This document shows, piece by piece, positions 1 to 7,760 of a stretch of 37,702 nt of DNA. A model generated the notes under the pieces. That model had not been told where the DNA came from. It saw only the letters and a program-made list of their open reading frames with translations, and did not search any database. Where the stretch lies: positions 1 through 37,702 of the forward strand of contig CANQEV010000032.1 of NCBI GenBank assembly GCA_947595925.1. The letters are read 5' to 3'. The translations under genes and the position numbers were made by a program. Within the stretch, counting starts at the first letter, position 1. Each line of letters opens with the position of its first letter. The DNA is from an uncultured Acetatifactor sp. (GTDB taxonomy: Bacteria > Bacillota > Clostridia > Lachnospirales > Lachnospiraceae).

Positions 1-210
1 ATTGCGATTCCTGAGATTTTTGCCGCCCGGAACCAACAGCTCGTATGGGGACAGTTGGAGGAAGGCAGACGCCAGTACGCGGAAGCGGTAAAGAACGGGG
101 GCCGCGCTTCCGATTGCATCGCCTGCGGCCAGTGCGAGCGGGCCTGCCCCCAGCAGATTAATGTGATCACAAGGCTGAAAGACTGTGCGGCGCAGTTTGA
201 CCGCGTATAA
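1..210 (+). CDS. Aldo/keto reductase with 4Fe-4S C-terminus (3' part only)
   Basis: An open frame runs from the window edge to a TAA at 208-210, giving the last 69 residues of a protein whose start lies outside the window. It carries the cysteine motif CIACGQCERACP, a ferredoxin-like CxxCxxCxxxCP arrangement, followed by a short helix. This tail is typical of the large aldo/keto reductase subfamily whose C-terminal extension binds an iron-sulfur cluster. Only the tail is visible, so the catalytic tetrad cannot be checked and the substrate is unknown. Two more aldo/keto reductases lie further on in the cluster, without Fe-S tails, which fits a general carbonyl-reducing neighbourhood. Confidence 0.75.
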   Translation: MAIPEIFAARNQQLVWGQLEEGRRQYAEAVKNGGRASDCIACGQCERACPQQINVITRLKDCAAQFDRV

Positions 211-242
211 ATACTTTAATCGATGAAATGAAGGTTTTCACG

Positions 243-330
243 ATGAAAAAAAGTTATGCTCGTAACAGGTGCGGGACAGATCAGCATGGCGATTGCCCGG
301 CGCATTGGCTTCGGTAAAAAATTATTATTG
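243..330 (+). pseudogene. Short-chain dehydrogenase N-terminal remnant, frameshifted
   Basis: The ATG at 243 is followed by a run of seven A. Read directly, the frame gives nonsense. Removing one A gives MKKVMLVTGAGQIS followed by MAIARRIGFGKK, a clear Rossmann start of the short-chain dehydrogenase/reductase type (TGAGxIxxAIAR). After about 28 codons the similarity stops and an AT-rich promoter region begins. The gene is therefore both frameshifted and cut off, the rest probably deleted. A gaaggt purine stretch lies upstream of the ATG. The family reading rests on the dinucleotide-binding motif only. Confidence 0.6.
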
Positions 331-356
331 ATTTCACCAATAAAAGCATTTATAAT
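328..356 (+). promoter_or_regulatory. Sigma-A-like promoter for the LysR regulator gene
   Basis: TTGATT at 328-333, a 17-bp spacer and a perfect TATAAT at 351-356 read toward the LysR-type gene starting at 473. The promoter sits directly after the dehydrogenase stub, leaving an untranslated leader of about 110 nt. No copy of the dyad found at the three downstream promoters is present here, so there is no sign of autoregulation through that element. Confidence 0.65.
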
Positions 357-472
357 TTTACTGAAACAAAGTGAAATCGTCTGGAGGAAATAAAGCGTTT
401 CCGCCATTTCAGTTTTGTTTTCAGGAAAGCGTCAAAAAGCGTACAGAAAAGAGATGGAGCGGAGGCCTGCCT

Positions 473-1381
473 ATGAACATCGATAACATCAATTTTACAT
501 CTTTTATCCGTGTGGCGGAGGCTGGAAGCTTTAACAAGGCGGCAGAGGATCTGCACATTACCTCCACTGCGCTGATCAAGCAGATCAATCTGTTGGAAAG
601 TGATCTGGAAATACGGCTTTTTGACCGGACCCACAGGGGGATCACGCTGACAAAGGCCGGCGAGTCGCTTTATAAAGATGCGAAGTACATCACGGAATAT
701 TGCAGCGAAGCGGTGGCCCGGGCCAGAAGCGCAGAGCGGACGCAGGACCAGGTGATCCGGATCGGCACCTCTCCCATTATGCCGGCGCAGATGTTGATGA
801 ATCTGTGGCCGAAGATCCATGAATATTGTTCTGATGTGAGTTTTAAACTGGTCCCGTTTGAAAACACATCGGACAATGCAAGGGAAATCCTGAAAAATCT
901 GGGACAGAATATTGATGTGGTGACAGGTTTTGTGGATGAGCTCCTGATGGCACAGAGGAACTGCAGAGGCCTGCTGATCGAAAACGAACCGATCTGCTGT
1001 GCGGTGCCGCTTTCCCATCCGCTTGCGGGGAAGGAAAAACTTTCGGTGCAGGATCTGTACGGGCAGGATCTGATGATGATCCATCGGGGATGGTGCCGTC
1101 ATATGGATAATCTGCGGGACGACCTGACAGAACATCATCCCCAGATCAATCTGGTAAATTTTGATTTGTATGATGTAGGCATTTTTAATCTGTGTGAGCA
1201 AAATCAGGATATTCTGGTTGTGATCAAAAGCTGGAGCATGGTGCACCCTTTGATGAAGGTGATACCGGTGGAGTGGGATCATGTCATGCCGGTGGGAATT
1301 TTATTTTCTCCGCAGCCGACGAAAATTGTCAGCCGTTTTCTTTCCGCGCTGGAAAAGGTGCTGGCTTCTCTTAAGCAATAG
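473..1381 (+). CDS. LysR-family transcriptional regulator
   Basis: A 302-residue protein of normal LysR length. Residues 1-62 form the winged helix-turn-helix (FIRVAEAGSFNKAAEDLHIT, then LIKQINLLESDL and LFDRTHRGITLT), followed by the linker helix and a periplasmic-binding-protein-like effector domain to the end. I chose the ATG at 473 because GGAGG at 461-465 lies seven bases upstream and the protein then begins at the usual LysR position; the frame is open further upstream to 371 but without family resemblance. It reads the same way as, and lies just before, three transcription units that each carry a shared dyad element at about -64, so it is the natural candidate activator. The inducer is unknown; the surrounding aldehyde-reducing and flavin enzymes suggest a carbonyl or redox signal, by inference only. 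Confidence 0.9.
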   Translation: MNIDNINFTSFIRVAEAGSFNKAAEDLHITSTALIKQINLLESDLEIRLFDRTHRGITLTKAGESLYKDAKYITEYCSEAVARARSAERTQDQVIRIGTSPIMPAQMLMNLWPKIHEYCSDVSFKLVPFENTSDNAREILKNLGQNIDVVTGFVDELLMAQRNCRGLLIENEPICCAVPLSHPLAGKEKLSVQDLYGQDLMMIHRGWCRHMDNLRDDLTEHHPQINLVNFDLYDVGIFNLCEQNQDILVVIKSWSMVHPLMKVIPVEWDHVMPVGILFSPQPTKIVSRFLSALEKVLASLKQ

Positions 1382-1393
1382 AAAGTACGCTTG

Positions 1394-1462
1394 AGTTGCA
1401 ACCTCTGGTTATAACTGATCAACGAATCGAGACTTCTCCGGAAGCCTCGATTTTTTTATTAT
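1394..1462 (+). promoter_or_regulatory. Putative LysR-controlled promoter, copy A
   Basis: The dyad AGTTGCAACC, TCT, GGTTATAACT (1394-1416; arms match at 8 of 10 positions) is followed by a conserved block at 1417-1436 ending in GACTTC. A poor -35 (TTCTCC, 1434-1439), a 17-bp spacer and TATTAT (1457-1462) come next. The dyad centre is about 64 bp before the expected transcription start, the usual position of a LysR recognition site. Copies B (3445) and C (7761) have the same dyad-to--10 distance. It drives the esterase lipoprotein gene at 1483. The promoter overlaps a terminator hairpin. Confidence 0.7.
1425..1457 (+). terminator. Intrinsic terminator after the LysR gene
   Basis: TCGAG-a-CTTC / GAAG-c-CTCGA with a TCCG tetraloop is followed by seven T (1451-1457). 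It lies 45 bp past the LysR stop codon. The left arm belongs to the conserved promoter element and the T tract abuts the -10, so terminator and downstream promoter share bases. Confidence 0.7.
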
Positions 1463-1482
1463 GTAATACAGAGGTGATGTCT

Positions 1483-3441
1483 ATGAAACGATTTTTTCAG
1501 ACAGGTCTGACGGCCCTTTTATTTATGATATTGCTTTGTGCCTGCGGCAGAGAAGAATCCAGAGGGCAGGGTTATTCTGCGGGACCCTCCGCTCCGTCCA
1601 CAGCCGCAGACGGAATGGAAAGCAGCGGTGAATCTGCCGCAGATGAAGAAACAGGAGTGGTTGACATGGAGATTTCCCAGACAGGCTGGACAAAAGCGGT
1701 ACCAGCAGAATATACACAGGCGTCCGATGAACAGGGCAGTGTGGTCCGCCTTGATTATGAATCTGAGGATTATGTCCGGGATGGTTCCGCTATCACAAAA
1801 ACAGCCTATGTATATATGCCCTATGGCTATGATGAGAAGGACACGGCGACAAGATACAACATCCTCTACCTCATGCACGGATGGGGCGGTCACGCCGGAG
1901 AATATTTTGAATTTACGGAAACAAAGAATCTGTTTGACAACCTGATCGCAAATGGTGATATCCCGCCGCTCATCATCGTGTCAGCCACTTTCTACAACGA
2001 AAACAGCAGCGCGGATTTTTCCAGTTCTATCGAGGAATTTAGAGCCTTTCATCAGGATTTTGAAGAACACTTGATGCCTGCGGTAGAAGGTCAGTTCCAT
2101 ACCTATGCTGAGTCCACTTCCCCGGAAGATTTGAAAGCCTCCCGCGACCATCGGGCATTTGGCGGATTTTCTCTCGGTTCGGTCACCACATGGCTCCAGT
2201 TTTGTTATGACTACGATTATATCCGCTGGTTTCTTCCTATGAGCGGTTCCTGCTGGTATTACGGGACTTATGGTGACTTCCGCTTTGAGGACAATGTGGA
2301 CTTCATAGAGCAGCTCGTGGAGGATGAAGATCTCGATGAGCGCGGGTATTTCATCTATCACGCCGTCGGCACCGAAGACGCGGTAAAGAGTCAATCGATC
2401 GGGATGGCGGAGGAAATGCTGTCGCGGGAAATTTTCACGCCGGATCACTACGTATTCTATCAGAAGGACGGCGGCTACCACGACTTCAACGCCGTGCAGG
2501 AATATCTCTACAACGCGCTCCCGCTGTTCTTTTGGGAGAAAAACGATACTGCCGGAAAAATGTTCTCAAATGACCAGCCCTTTACAACCGACACCGCCAT
2601 TTCGGACGTGGCGGGTGACCCCGCTTTCGGAGACTATGGGCGGCTGATCTTTCCCGTGGATACCGGGTATTACAGCGGCAGAACGCTGGGTGATCTTCGC
2701 TTGACATGGTATTCAAATATCGACCCGGACAAGACGGTAGAGGTCGCAAACTATATGAAATCCCACGCGCAGGCTGGCGAGGCGATCTTTTATGATATTT
2801 ATACCGAGGAAGAAAAAGCGGCAGACTCAGATAAGGCCGATACGGGACTGTTCTTTTTCAAGGGAGATCCCGGCGCGAAGTTTGCCGTATGCAATGCCGG
2901 AGGCGGTTTTGCCTATGTCGGCGCAATGCACGACAGTTTCCCACACGCGCTGGAGCTTTCCAAAATGGGTTATAACGCCTTTGCGCTAATCTATCGCCCC
3001 GGCTGGGACACAGCCATGGAGGATCTGGCGCGGGCGATCAGCTTTATCTTTGCACATGCGGAGGAACTGGAAGTGGACATCGACTGCTATTCCCTGTGGG
3101 GCGGTTCAGCGGGCGCACGGATGGCGGCTGACCTCGGCTCCTATGGTACGGCCTATTTTGGCGGTGACGATCTGCCGCAGGCAGGCTGCGTCGTCATGCA
3201 GTACACAGGTCACAGTGAATGGCAGAAAACCGACCCGCCCACCTACGTCTGCGTCGGAACCAGCGACGGCATTGCGAACTGGCGCACGATGCAAAGCAGA
3301 ATCGATGCAATGTCCGCCGCAGGGATTCCGACAGAGTTTCACGCCTATGAGGGACTTTCCCATGGTTTCGGGCTGGGGACTGGAACGGTTGCCGAGGGTT
3401 GGATCAACGACGCTGTGGCATTTTGGGAACAGCAGATGTAA
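1483..3441 (+). CDS. Secreted lipoprotein with two alpha/beta-hydrolase (esterase) domains
   Basis: A 652-residue exported protein. The start ATG at 1483 follows GAGGTG (1471-1476) and begins a lipoprotein signal peptide with lipobox LLCAC, so Cys21 should be lipidated. A Ser/Glu-rich linker (to about residue 70) follows. The first hydrolase domain resembles the enterochelin-esterase/feruloyl-esterase group: LYLMHGWGG for the oxyanion region and GGFSLGS with nucleophile Ser230. The second (roughly residues 390-652) is a lipase-like hydrolase with GGSAG (Ser542) and a C-terminal LSHGFG histidine (His627). Two catalytic serines in one chain suggest a bifunctional surface esterase, perhaps on acylated carbohydrate, but the substrate is not visible. 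It is a single-gene unit behind putative LysR element A; element B starts 3 bp after its stop. Confidence 0.8.
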   Translation: MKRFFQTGLTALLFMILLCACGREESRGQGYSAGPSAPSTAADGMESSGESAADEETGVVDMEISQTGWTKAVPAEYTQASDEQGSVVRLDYESEDYVRDGSAITKTAYVYMPYGYDEKDTATRYNILYLMHGWGGHAGEYFEFTETKNLFDNLIANGDIPPLIIVSATFYNENSSADFSSSIEEFRAFHQDFEEHLMPAVEGQFHTYAESTSPEDLKASRDHRAFGGFSLGSVTTWLQFCYDYDYIRWFLPMSGSCWYYGTYGDFRFEDNVDFIEQLVEDEDLDERGYFIYHAVGTEDAVKSQSIGMAEEMLSREIFTPDHYVFYQKDGGYHDFNAVQEYLYNALPLFFWEKNDTAGKMFSNDQPFTTDTAISDVAGDPAFGDYGRLIFPVDTGYYSGRTLGDLRLTWYSNIDPDKTVEVANYMKSHAQAGEAIFYDIYTEEEKAADSDKADTGLFFFKGDPGAKFAVCNAGGGFAYVGAMHDSFPHALELSKMGYNAFALIYRPGWDTAMEDLARAISFIFAHAEELEVDIDCYSLWGGSAGARMAADLGSYGTAYFGGDDLPQAGCVVMQYTGHSEWQKTDPPTYVCVGTSDGIANWRTMQSRIDAMSAAGIPTEFHAYEGLSHGFGLGTGTVAEGWINDAVAFWEQQM

Positions 3442-3444
3442 AGC

Positions 3445-3513
3445 GGTTATAACCTTTGGTATGAACTGATGAACGGATAGATACTTCCATCATGTTTTCG
3501 GTTCCATTATAAT
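3445..3513 (+). promoter_or_regulatory. Putative LysR-controlled promoter, copy B
   Basis: The dyad is GGTTATAACC, TTT, GGTATGAACT (3445-3467), the most divergent of the three, but the conserved block at 3468-3487 (GATGAACGGATAGATACTTC) is clear. A weak -35 TTCCAT (3485-3490), a 17-bp spacer and a perfect TATAAT (3508-3513) follow. Dyad start to -10 start is 63 bp, as in copies A and C. It drives the five-gene operon starting at 3550. Confidence 0.7.
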
Positions 3514-3549
3514 GTATTTACAAGAAGCATTTTGAAAGGAGCATACGAC

Positions 3550-4641
3550 ATGAAGAAAATAACTGCGCTGCTGTTAAGTTTTATTATGCTGCTTTCCCTC
3601 ACAGCCTGCGGAAGCGGCGGCTCCGGTACGGCAGGAAACTCTGAGACAGACCGGACGAGCCATAATATTGCGTCTCAGTCGTCCGATGCCGGGCAGAGCT
3701 CAGTCAGCGAGGAAGAAAGCAGGACAGAAGGCGAGGATTCCCAGGAGTCTGATGACGGAGCAACTGCGGATGCCCCGGTGGTCTATATGACAACAGACAT
3801 CTCTCCGGAGGGACTGATGAAAGTTTATGAGGCGTTGGGCGTAGAGCTGACCGGTGATAATATTGCAGTAAAGCTCTCTACCGGCGAACCTCCTGCCAGC
3901 AATTACTTAGATCCTGATCTCATCCATGATCTGGTGGAACGGGTGGACGGTACCATTGTGGAGTGCAACACAGCTTACGGCGGCTCCCGCAGTGAGACAT
4001 CCATGCACTATCAGGTGGCAGAGGATCACGGGTTTACCGATTTGGGAAAGGGTTTTGTCATCATGGACGAGGACGGAGAATCCATGATTCTTCCCGTAGA
4101 GGGTGGTCAGCAGCTTTCCGAAAATTATGTGGGCGCACACTTTGGTGATTTTGACGGCTTTCTGGTGTTGTCTCATTTCAAAGGTCATGCCATGGCGGGT
4201 TTTGGCGGGGCGATCAAAAATATCTCTATCGGTATCGGTTCCCGGGAGGGAAAATGCCTGATCCATACTGCCGGCAGCAGCCACACCAGTCCCTGGGGCG
4301 GCGATCAGGACGCGTTTCTGGAATCCATGGCGGACGCCGGGAAATCGGTGGTGGACGCGCTGGACGGCAATATCCTCTTTATCAACGTGATGAACCGTCT
4401 CTCCATCGACTGCGACTGCGATGGGAATCCTTCCGAGCCGGATATCCACGACATTGGTATCCTTGCTTCTGCAGATCCGGTAGCGCTGGATCAGGCCTGT
4501 GTCGATCTGATCTATGAAGCGGAGGGGAACGAGAGATTTGTCCGCCGGATGGAGGGGCAGCATGCGGAGCATGTTTTGGAGGCAGGAGAGACCATCGGTC
4601 TCGGCAGCCGTACTTATCGGCTGGAGAGTGTGGACGAGTAA
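3550..4641 (+). CDS. DUF362-domain lipoprotein
   Basis: A 363-residue lipoprotein. AAAGGAG lies nine bases before the ATG at 3550; the signal peptide ends in LTAC with Cys20 as the lipidation site, and an acidic Ser/Glu-rich linker runs to about residue 75. The remainder matches the DUF362 family: the VKLSTGEPPASNYLDPDLI entry, the TIVECNTAYGGSR block, GFLVLSHFKGHAMAGFGGAIKN, and a C-terminal DIGILASADPVALDQACVDLI. DUF362 proteins are often found with ferredoxins in anaerobes; no ferredoxin-type CxxCxxC motif is visible here. The function is unknown. It is first in an operon with a permease, a flavodoxin lipoprotein, an esterase and a flavin protein, so a role in extracytoplasmic redox chemistry is possible but inferred. 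Confidence 0.8.
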   Translation: MKKITALLLSFIMLLSLTACGSGGSGTAGNSETDRTSHNIASQSSDAGQSSVSEEESRTEGEDSQESDDGATADAPVVYMTTDISPEGLMKVYEALGVELTGDNIAVKLSTGEPPASNYLDPDLIHDLVERVDGTIVECNTAYGGSRSETSMHYQVAEDHGFTDLGKGFVIMDEDGESMILPVEGGQQLSENYVGAHFGDFDGFLVLSHFKGHAMAGFGGAIKNISIGIGSREGKCLIHTAGSSHTSPWGGDQDAFLESMADAGKSVVDALDGNILFINVMNRLSIDCDCDGNPSEPDIHDIGILASADPVALDQACVDLIYEAEGNERFVRRMEGQHAEHVLEAGETIGLGSRTYRLESVDE

Positions 4642-4743
4642 AGCATTGCAGGACCATCAGCGGCAGTTGTCTTGGCGTGACAGCGAAAGTATGAGTATGA
4701 GGTGCAGTCTGAAGATACAAATAAAAGAAAGGGGTGATCGGTC

Positions 4744-5658
4744 TTGGAACAGATAGGGGAAGTGCTGCAACGTGAATTTGTCTATGTATGGTACTACTTC
4801 ACCGTGCAGCTTCGGCAGATCGCGCTCTATTACGCTTTGGGTATCGTCCTCGGCTCGGTCATCTCCGTGTTCGTCAAAGATCGTATTCACGGACTGTTCC
4901 GCAGTCTGGGAGATAAAAAGCTGGGGATCCTGGGTGTGATCCCGGCAAGTATTCTGGGAATTGCGTCTCCCCTGTGTATGTATGGAACGATTCCGCTGGC
5001 GGCGTCCTTTTCCAGAAGCGGCATCCGGGATGACTGGCTGGCGGCATTTATGATGAGTTCGATACTCTTAAATCCCCAGTTGATCATTTACAGCACGGCG
5101 CTGGGAAGCGTCGCCTTGACAGTGCGGATCGTCTCCTGCTTTGTCTGCGGATGTGTGGCAGGCATCCTCATTCGGGTATTCTATAAGAACAAACCGTTTT
5201 TCAACTTTACCGGCTTTGACGGGCCCCACAATCACGATACCGACCCGAATCTGTTCTTGCGGCTTGTCAAAAACATCGGCAGAAACATCAAAGCCACAGG
5301 TCCCTGGTTTCTCGTAGGCGTACTGCTGTCGGCACTGTTTCAGCGGTATGTTCCGGCTGACAAATTTGCCGCCTTGTTTGGGGAAGCTAACGAAGGCTTC
5401 GGCGTATTGATGGCGGCAACGATCGGAGTCCCGCTCTACGCCTGCGGCGGTGGGACGATCCCGCTGATCCGGGAGTGGCTCTATTCAGGCATGAGCATGG
5501 GAAGCGCGGCGGCATTTATGCTTACCGGCCCTTCCACGAAGATCACCAATCTGGGCGCATTGAAAATTGTGCTGGGCGTGAAACGGTTTTTACTGTATCT
5601 TGCGTTTGTCATGCTGTTCTCGTTCGCCACGGGAATGGTTGTAAACTTAGTCTTATAG
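4744..5658 (+). CDS. Permease of the DUF318/YraQ (ArsP-like) type
   Basis: A 304-residue integral membrane protein with about eight hydrophobic segments in two halves around a charged central loop (residues about 155-180). The inverted-repeat motifs are typical of PF03773 permeases: IASPLCMYGTIPLAASFSRSG and SSILLNPQLI in the first half, IGVPLYACGGGTIPLIREW and GPSTKITNLGAL in the second. Relatives include ArsP organoarsenical exporters and putative metal or thiol permeases, so the substrate cannot be read from sequence. The start is TTG at 4744, seven bases after GGGGTG (4731-4736); no better ATG is near. It lies 102 bp after the DUF362 gene and 21 bp before the flavodoxin gene. Confidence 0.8.
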   Translation: MEQIGEVLQREFVYVWYYFTVQLRQIALYYALGIVLGSVISVFVKDRIHGLFRSLGDKKLGILGVIPASILGIASPLCMYGTIPLAASFSRSGIRDDWLAAFMMSSILLNPQLIIYSTALGSVALTVRIVSCFVCGCVAGILIRVFYKNKPFFNFTGFDGPHNHDTDPNLFLRLVKNIGRNIKATGPWFLVGVLLSALFQRYVPADKFAALFGEANEGFGVLMAATIGVPLYACGGGTIPLIREWLYSGMSMGSAAAFMLTGPSTKITNLGALKIVLGVKRFLLYLAFVMLFSFATGMVVNLVL

Positions 5659-5679
5659 GAAAAGAAAGGAAGAAAATTT

Positions 5680-6390
5680 ATGAGAAGATTTTTAGCGGCT
5701 TTGTTATGTGTCATCATGGTGTTTTCTCTCGCAGCCTGCTCCTCTCAGAATGGGGAAAGCAGGAGCTCCGGCAGTTCCTCCGGAGAAAGTACGCTGCCGA
5801 AAAGCAGTTCCAAACCGGTGGAGCAGTCCGGCGGATCAGCCGATACGGGTTCTTTGGAATCGTCCTCGGAACCGGCTGATCTGGCTGAACCGACTGGGGC
5901 AGACGGTGGAAAAACGCTGGTAGTGTACTTCTCGGCAACGAATAACACGGAAGCGGTTGCAGGATATATCGCGGATGCCACGGGCGGGGACCTGTTTGAA
6001 CTTATGCCGGCAGAGCCTTATACCTCTGACGATCTGGACTGGACAGATCAGGACAGCCGTGTATCACGCGAGCATGACGATGAATCCCTGCGTGCCGTAG
6101 AACTGGAAAATGCCGTTCCCGACAACTGGGATGAATATGATACGGTGTTTATCGGTTATCCTATCTGGTGGGGCATTGCGGCGTGGCCGGTAGATACTTT
6201 CATTGCTTCTAACGACTTCACGGGCAAAACCGTGATCCCATTCTGCACTTCCTCATCTTCCGGATTAGGTCAGAGCGGAGAGCTGCTGCGTGAGGCGGCC
6301 GGAACCGGCGACTGGCTGGAGGGTCAGCGTTTCCAGTCGAGAGCAAGTGAGGACACGGTAAAGGAATGGGTGGCAAGCCTGGAACTATGA
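5680..6390 (+). CDS. Flavodoxin-domain lipoprotein
   Basis: A 236-residue exported protein. The lipoprotein signal ends in SLAAC (Cys20), and a low-complexity Ser/Gly/Glu linker runs to residue 80. A flavodoxin-like domain follows: TLVVYFSATNNTEAVAGYI is the phosphate-binding first loop, DTVFIGYPIWWGIAAWPVDTF the second flavin loop, and VIPFCTSSSSGLGQS the third. This is the Flavodoxin_4-like subgroup, common in Clostridia, here anchored outside the membrane rather than in the cytoplasm. An aaagaaaggaag ribosome site precedes the ATG. Its stop overlaps the next gene as ATGA. The electron partner is not evident; the putative flavin-reductase-like gene two positions later is cytoplasmic. Confidence 0.85.
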   Translation: MRRFLAALLCVIMVFSLAACSSQNGESRSSGSSSGESTLPKSSSKPVEQSGGSADTGSLESSSEPADLAEPTGADGGKTLVVYFSATNNTEAVAGYIADATGGDLFELMPAEPYTSDDLDWTDQDSRVSREHDDESLRAVELENAVPDNWDEYDTVFIGYPIWWGIAAWPVDTFIASNDFTGKTVIPFCTSSSSGLGQSGELLREAAGTGDWLEGQRFQSRASEDTVKEWVASLEL

Positions 6391-7154
6391 TCGGTTCCGG
6401 CGCGGAATATTCCGTTGATGCCGGAACCGAAACTTACCGTGGCTTTGTGATCGACAACGTGTACCACTCACCAAATGAGGGGGATATTCATTACAATGTC
6501 TATATCCCTGAAAGCTACGACGGCAGCCGCCCCTATGCGCTGTTCTTCACGCTTCCTGGTTATGAGGGACTCTACTTTCAAGGTGTGGCGCGGAATTTGG
6601 AGGCGGAAGCCTTCGGCTTTGAAGCGCAAAAATACAACGAGGAAATGATCGTCGTCGCACCCCAGCTTTCCGACTGGGACGAAACCTCTGCTGACCAGAC
6701 CATAGCCCTGCTGGAATACTTTCTTGACGCCTATAACATTGACCGCGAGAAGGTTTACGCTAACGGCTATTCGGGCGGCGGAGAGACCATGTCCCTTGTT
6801 ATGGGGAAACGGCCTGAACTGTTCACCGCCTATCTGCACTGTTCCTCTCAGTGGGATGGGGATCTGGAGGTGCTGGCAGAGAGCCGGACGCCGGTGTATC
6901 TCGCCGTAGGAGAGGACGATGAATACTATGGATCGGAACCGACCAAACAAGCCTATGATACCTTATACGATCTGTATGAACAGCAGGGGCTCACGGAATC
7001 GGAGATCAGGGAAATTTTGGCGCTGGACATCAAAGAGGACAGCTATTTTCGGGAGAGAGGAATGAATAACCAGCACGGAGGCGGAGGACTGTTCGCCTAC
7101 GATGAAGCTATCATGGGCTGGCTGTTCGGAAAAATAAAGGAGGAAAAACAATGA
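6387..7154 (+). CDS. Alpha/beta-hydrolase, esterase-like
   Basis: 255 residues from an ATG at 6387 that overlaps the flavodoxin stop codon (ATGA). The fold signals are YNVYIPESYDGSRPYALFFTLPGYEG (oxyanion strand), the nucleophile elbow NGYSGGGE with Ser129, and a late NNQHGGGG that may supply the catalytic histidine. It resembles the first hydrolase domain of the lipoprotein at 1483 and secreted PHB-depolymerase/feruloyl-esterase-like enzymes. Unlike those and its operon neighbours it has no signal peptide: the N-terminus reads MIGSGAEYSVDAG. Either the protein is cytoplasmic or an ancestral signal sequence was lost when the gene joined the flavodoxin gene. Its end overlaps the next start by four bases. 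Confidence 0.75.
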   Translation: MIGSGAEYSVDAGTETYRGFVIDNVYHSPNEGDIHYNVYIPESYDGSRPYALFFTLPGYEGLYFQGVARNLEAEAFGFEAQKYNEEMIVVAPQLSDWDETSADQTIALLEYFLDAYNIDREKVYANGYSGGGETMSLVMGKRPELFTAYLHCSSQWDGDLEVLAESRTPVYLAVGEDDEYYGSEPTKQAYDTLYDLYEQQGLTESEIREILALDIKEDSYFRERGMNNQHGGGGLFAYDEAIMGWLFGKIKEEKQ

Positions 7155-7702
7155 GAAAAAATTTTGGAGCAAAACCATGGGTCTATCCGCAGCCGGTGCT
7201 GATGATTGGCACCTATGATGAAAACGGAAAGCCGAACCTGATGAACGCGGCGTGGGGAGGGCAATACGGCGCAAATACCGTCATGCTGTGTTTAAGCGCC
7301 CACAAGACCACGGACAACATCAAAGCGACAGGAGCATTTACGGTAAGCTTCGCCACTGCGAAAACCGTTGTCCCCTGCGATTATGTGGGAATCGTCTCCG
7401 CAAACAAAGAGCCAAACAAAATGGAAAAAGCGGGCTTCACCACGGCGAAAAGTGAATTTGTCAATGCGCCGATTATCAATGAATTGCCGCTGACACTGGA
7501 GTGTAAGTTCCTTAAGTTTAACGAGGATGGCAATGTGATCGGTGAGATCGTCAATGTCTGTGCAGATGAGAGCATTTTGACGGACGGCGACGTGGACTAT
7601 AAAAAGCTGGATGCGATCATCTTTGATCCTGCCGCGGCCGCCTATATCCGTTTGGGTGAAAAAGTGGGAAACGCTTTCAAGGACGGCGCGAAATTAAAAT
7701 AA
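7151..7702 (+). CDS. Flavin reductase-like (DIM6/NTAB) FMN-binding protein
   Basis: A 183-residue cytoplasmic protein of usual length for the flavin-reductase-like split-barrel family. The hallmarks are the N-terminal KPWVYPQPVLMIGTYDENGKPNLMNAAWGG, in which bound FMN is normally contacted, then VMLCLSAHKTTDNIKATGAFTVSF and DYVGIVSANKEPNKMEKAGF. Many members move electrons between NAD(P)H, flavin and iron-sulfur or quinone partners. The ATG at 7151 overlaps the esterase stop and has AAAGGAGG nine bases upstream, so it is translated with the operon, of which it is the last gene. A terminator follows at 7721. Confidence 0.85.
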   Translation: MRKNFGAKPWVYPQPVLMIGTYDENGKPNLMNAAWGGQYGANTVMLCLSAHKTTDNIKATGAFTVSFATAKTVVPCDYVGIVSANKEPNKMEKAGFTTAKSEFVNAPIINELPLTLECKFLKFNEDGNVIGEIVNVCADESILTDGDVDYKKLDAIIFDPAAAAYIRLGEKVGNAFKDGAKLK

Positions 7703-7720
7703 CGAGATTTGAAATGTTTT

Positions 7721-7757
7721 ACCCGTCTGTAAAGTTGTGCTGCAGGCGGGTATTTTT
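7721..7757 (+). terminator. Intrinsic terminator of the DUF362-to-flavin-reductase operon
   Basis: ACCCGTCTG (7721-7729) pairs with CAGGCGGGT (7743-7751; one G-T pair), followed by a T-rich tail (TATTTTT). It lies 18 bp past the stop codon of the flavin-reductase gene and ends just before putative LysR element C. Confidence 0.75.
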
Positions 7758-7760
7758 ACG

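Noticed and set aside
1394..1421. MerR-type promoter for the repeated dyad
   Set aside because: A MerR site should lie between -35 and -10 with a 19-bp spacer; no acceptable hexamers are found at that spacing in any copy, whereas all three have a -10 exactly 63 bp after the dyad start, which fits LysR geometry.
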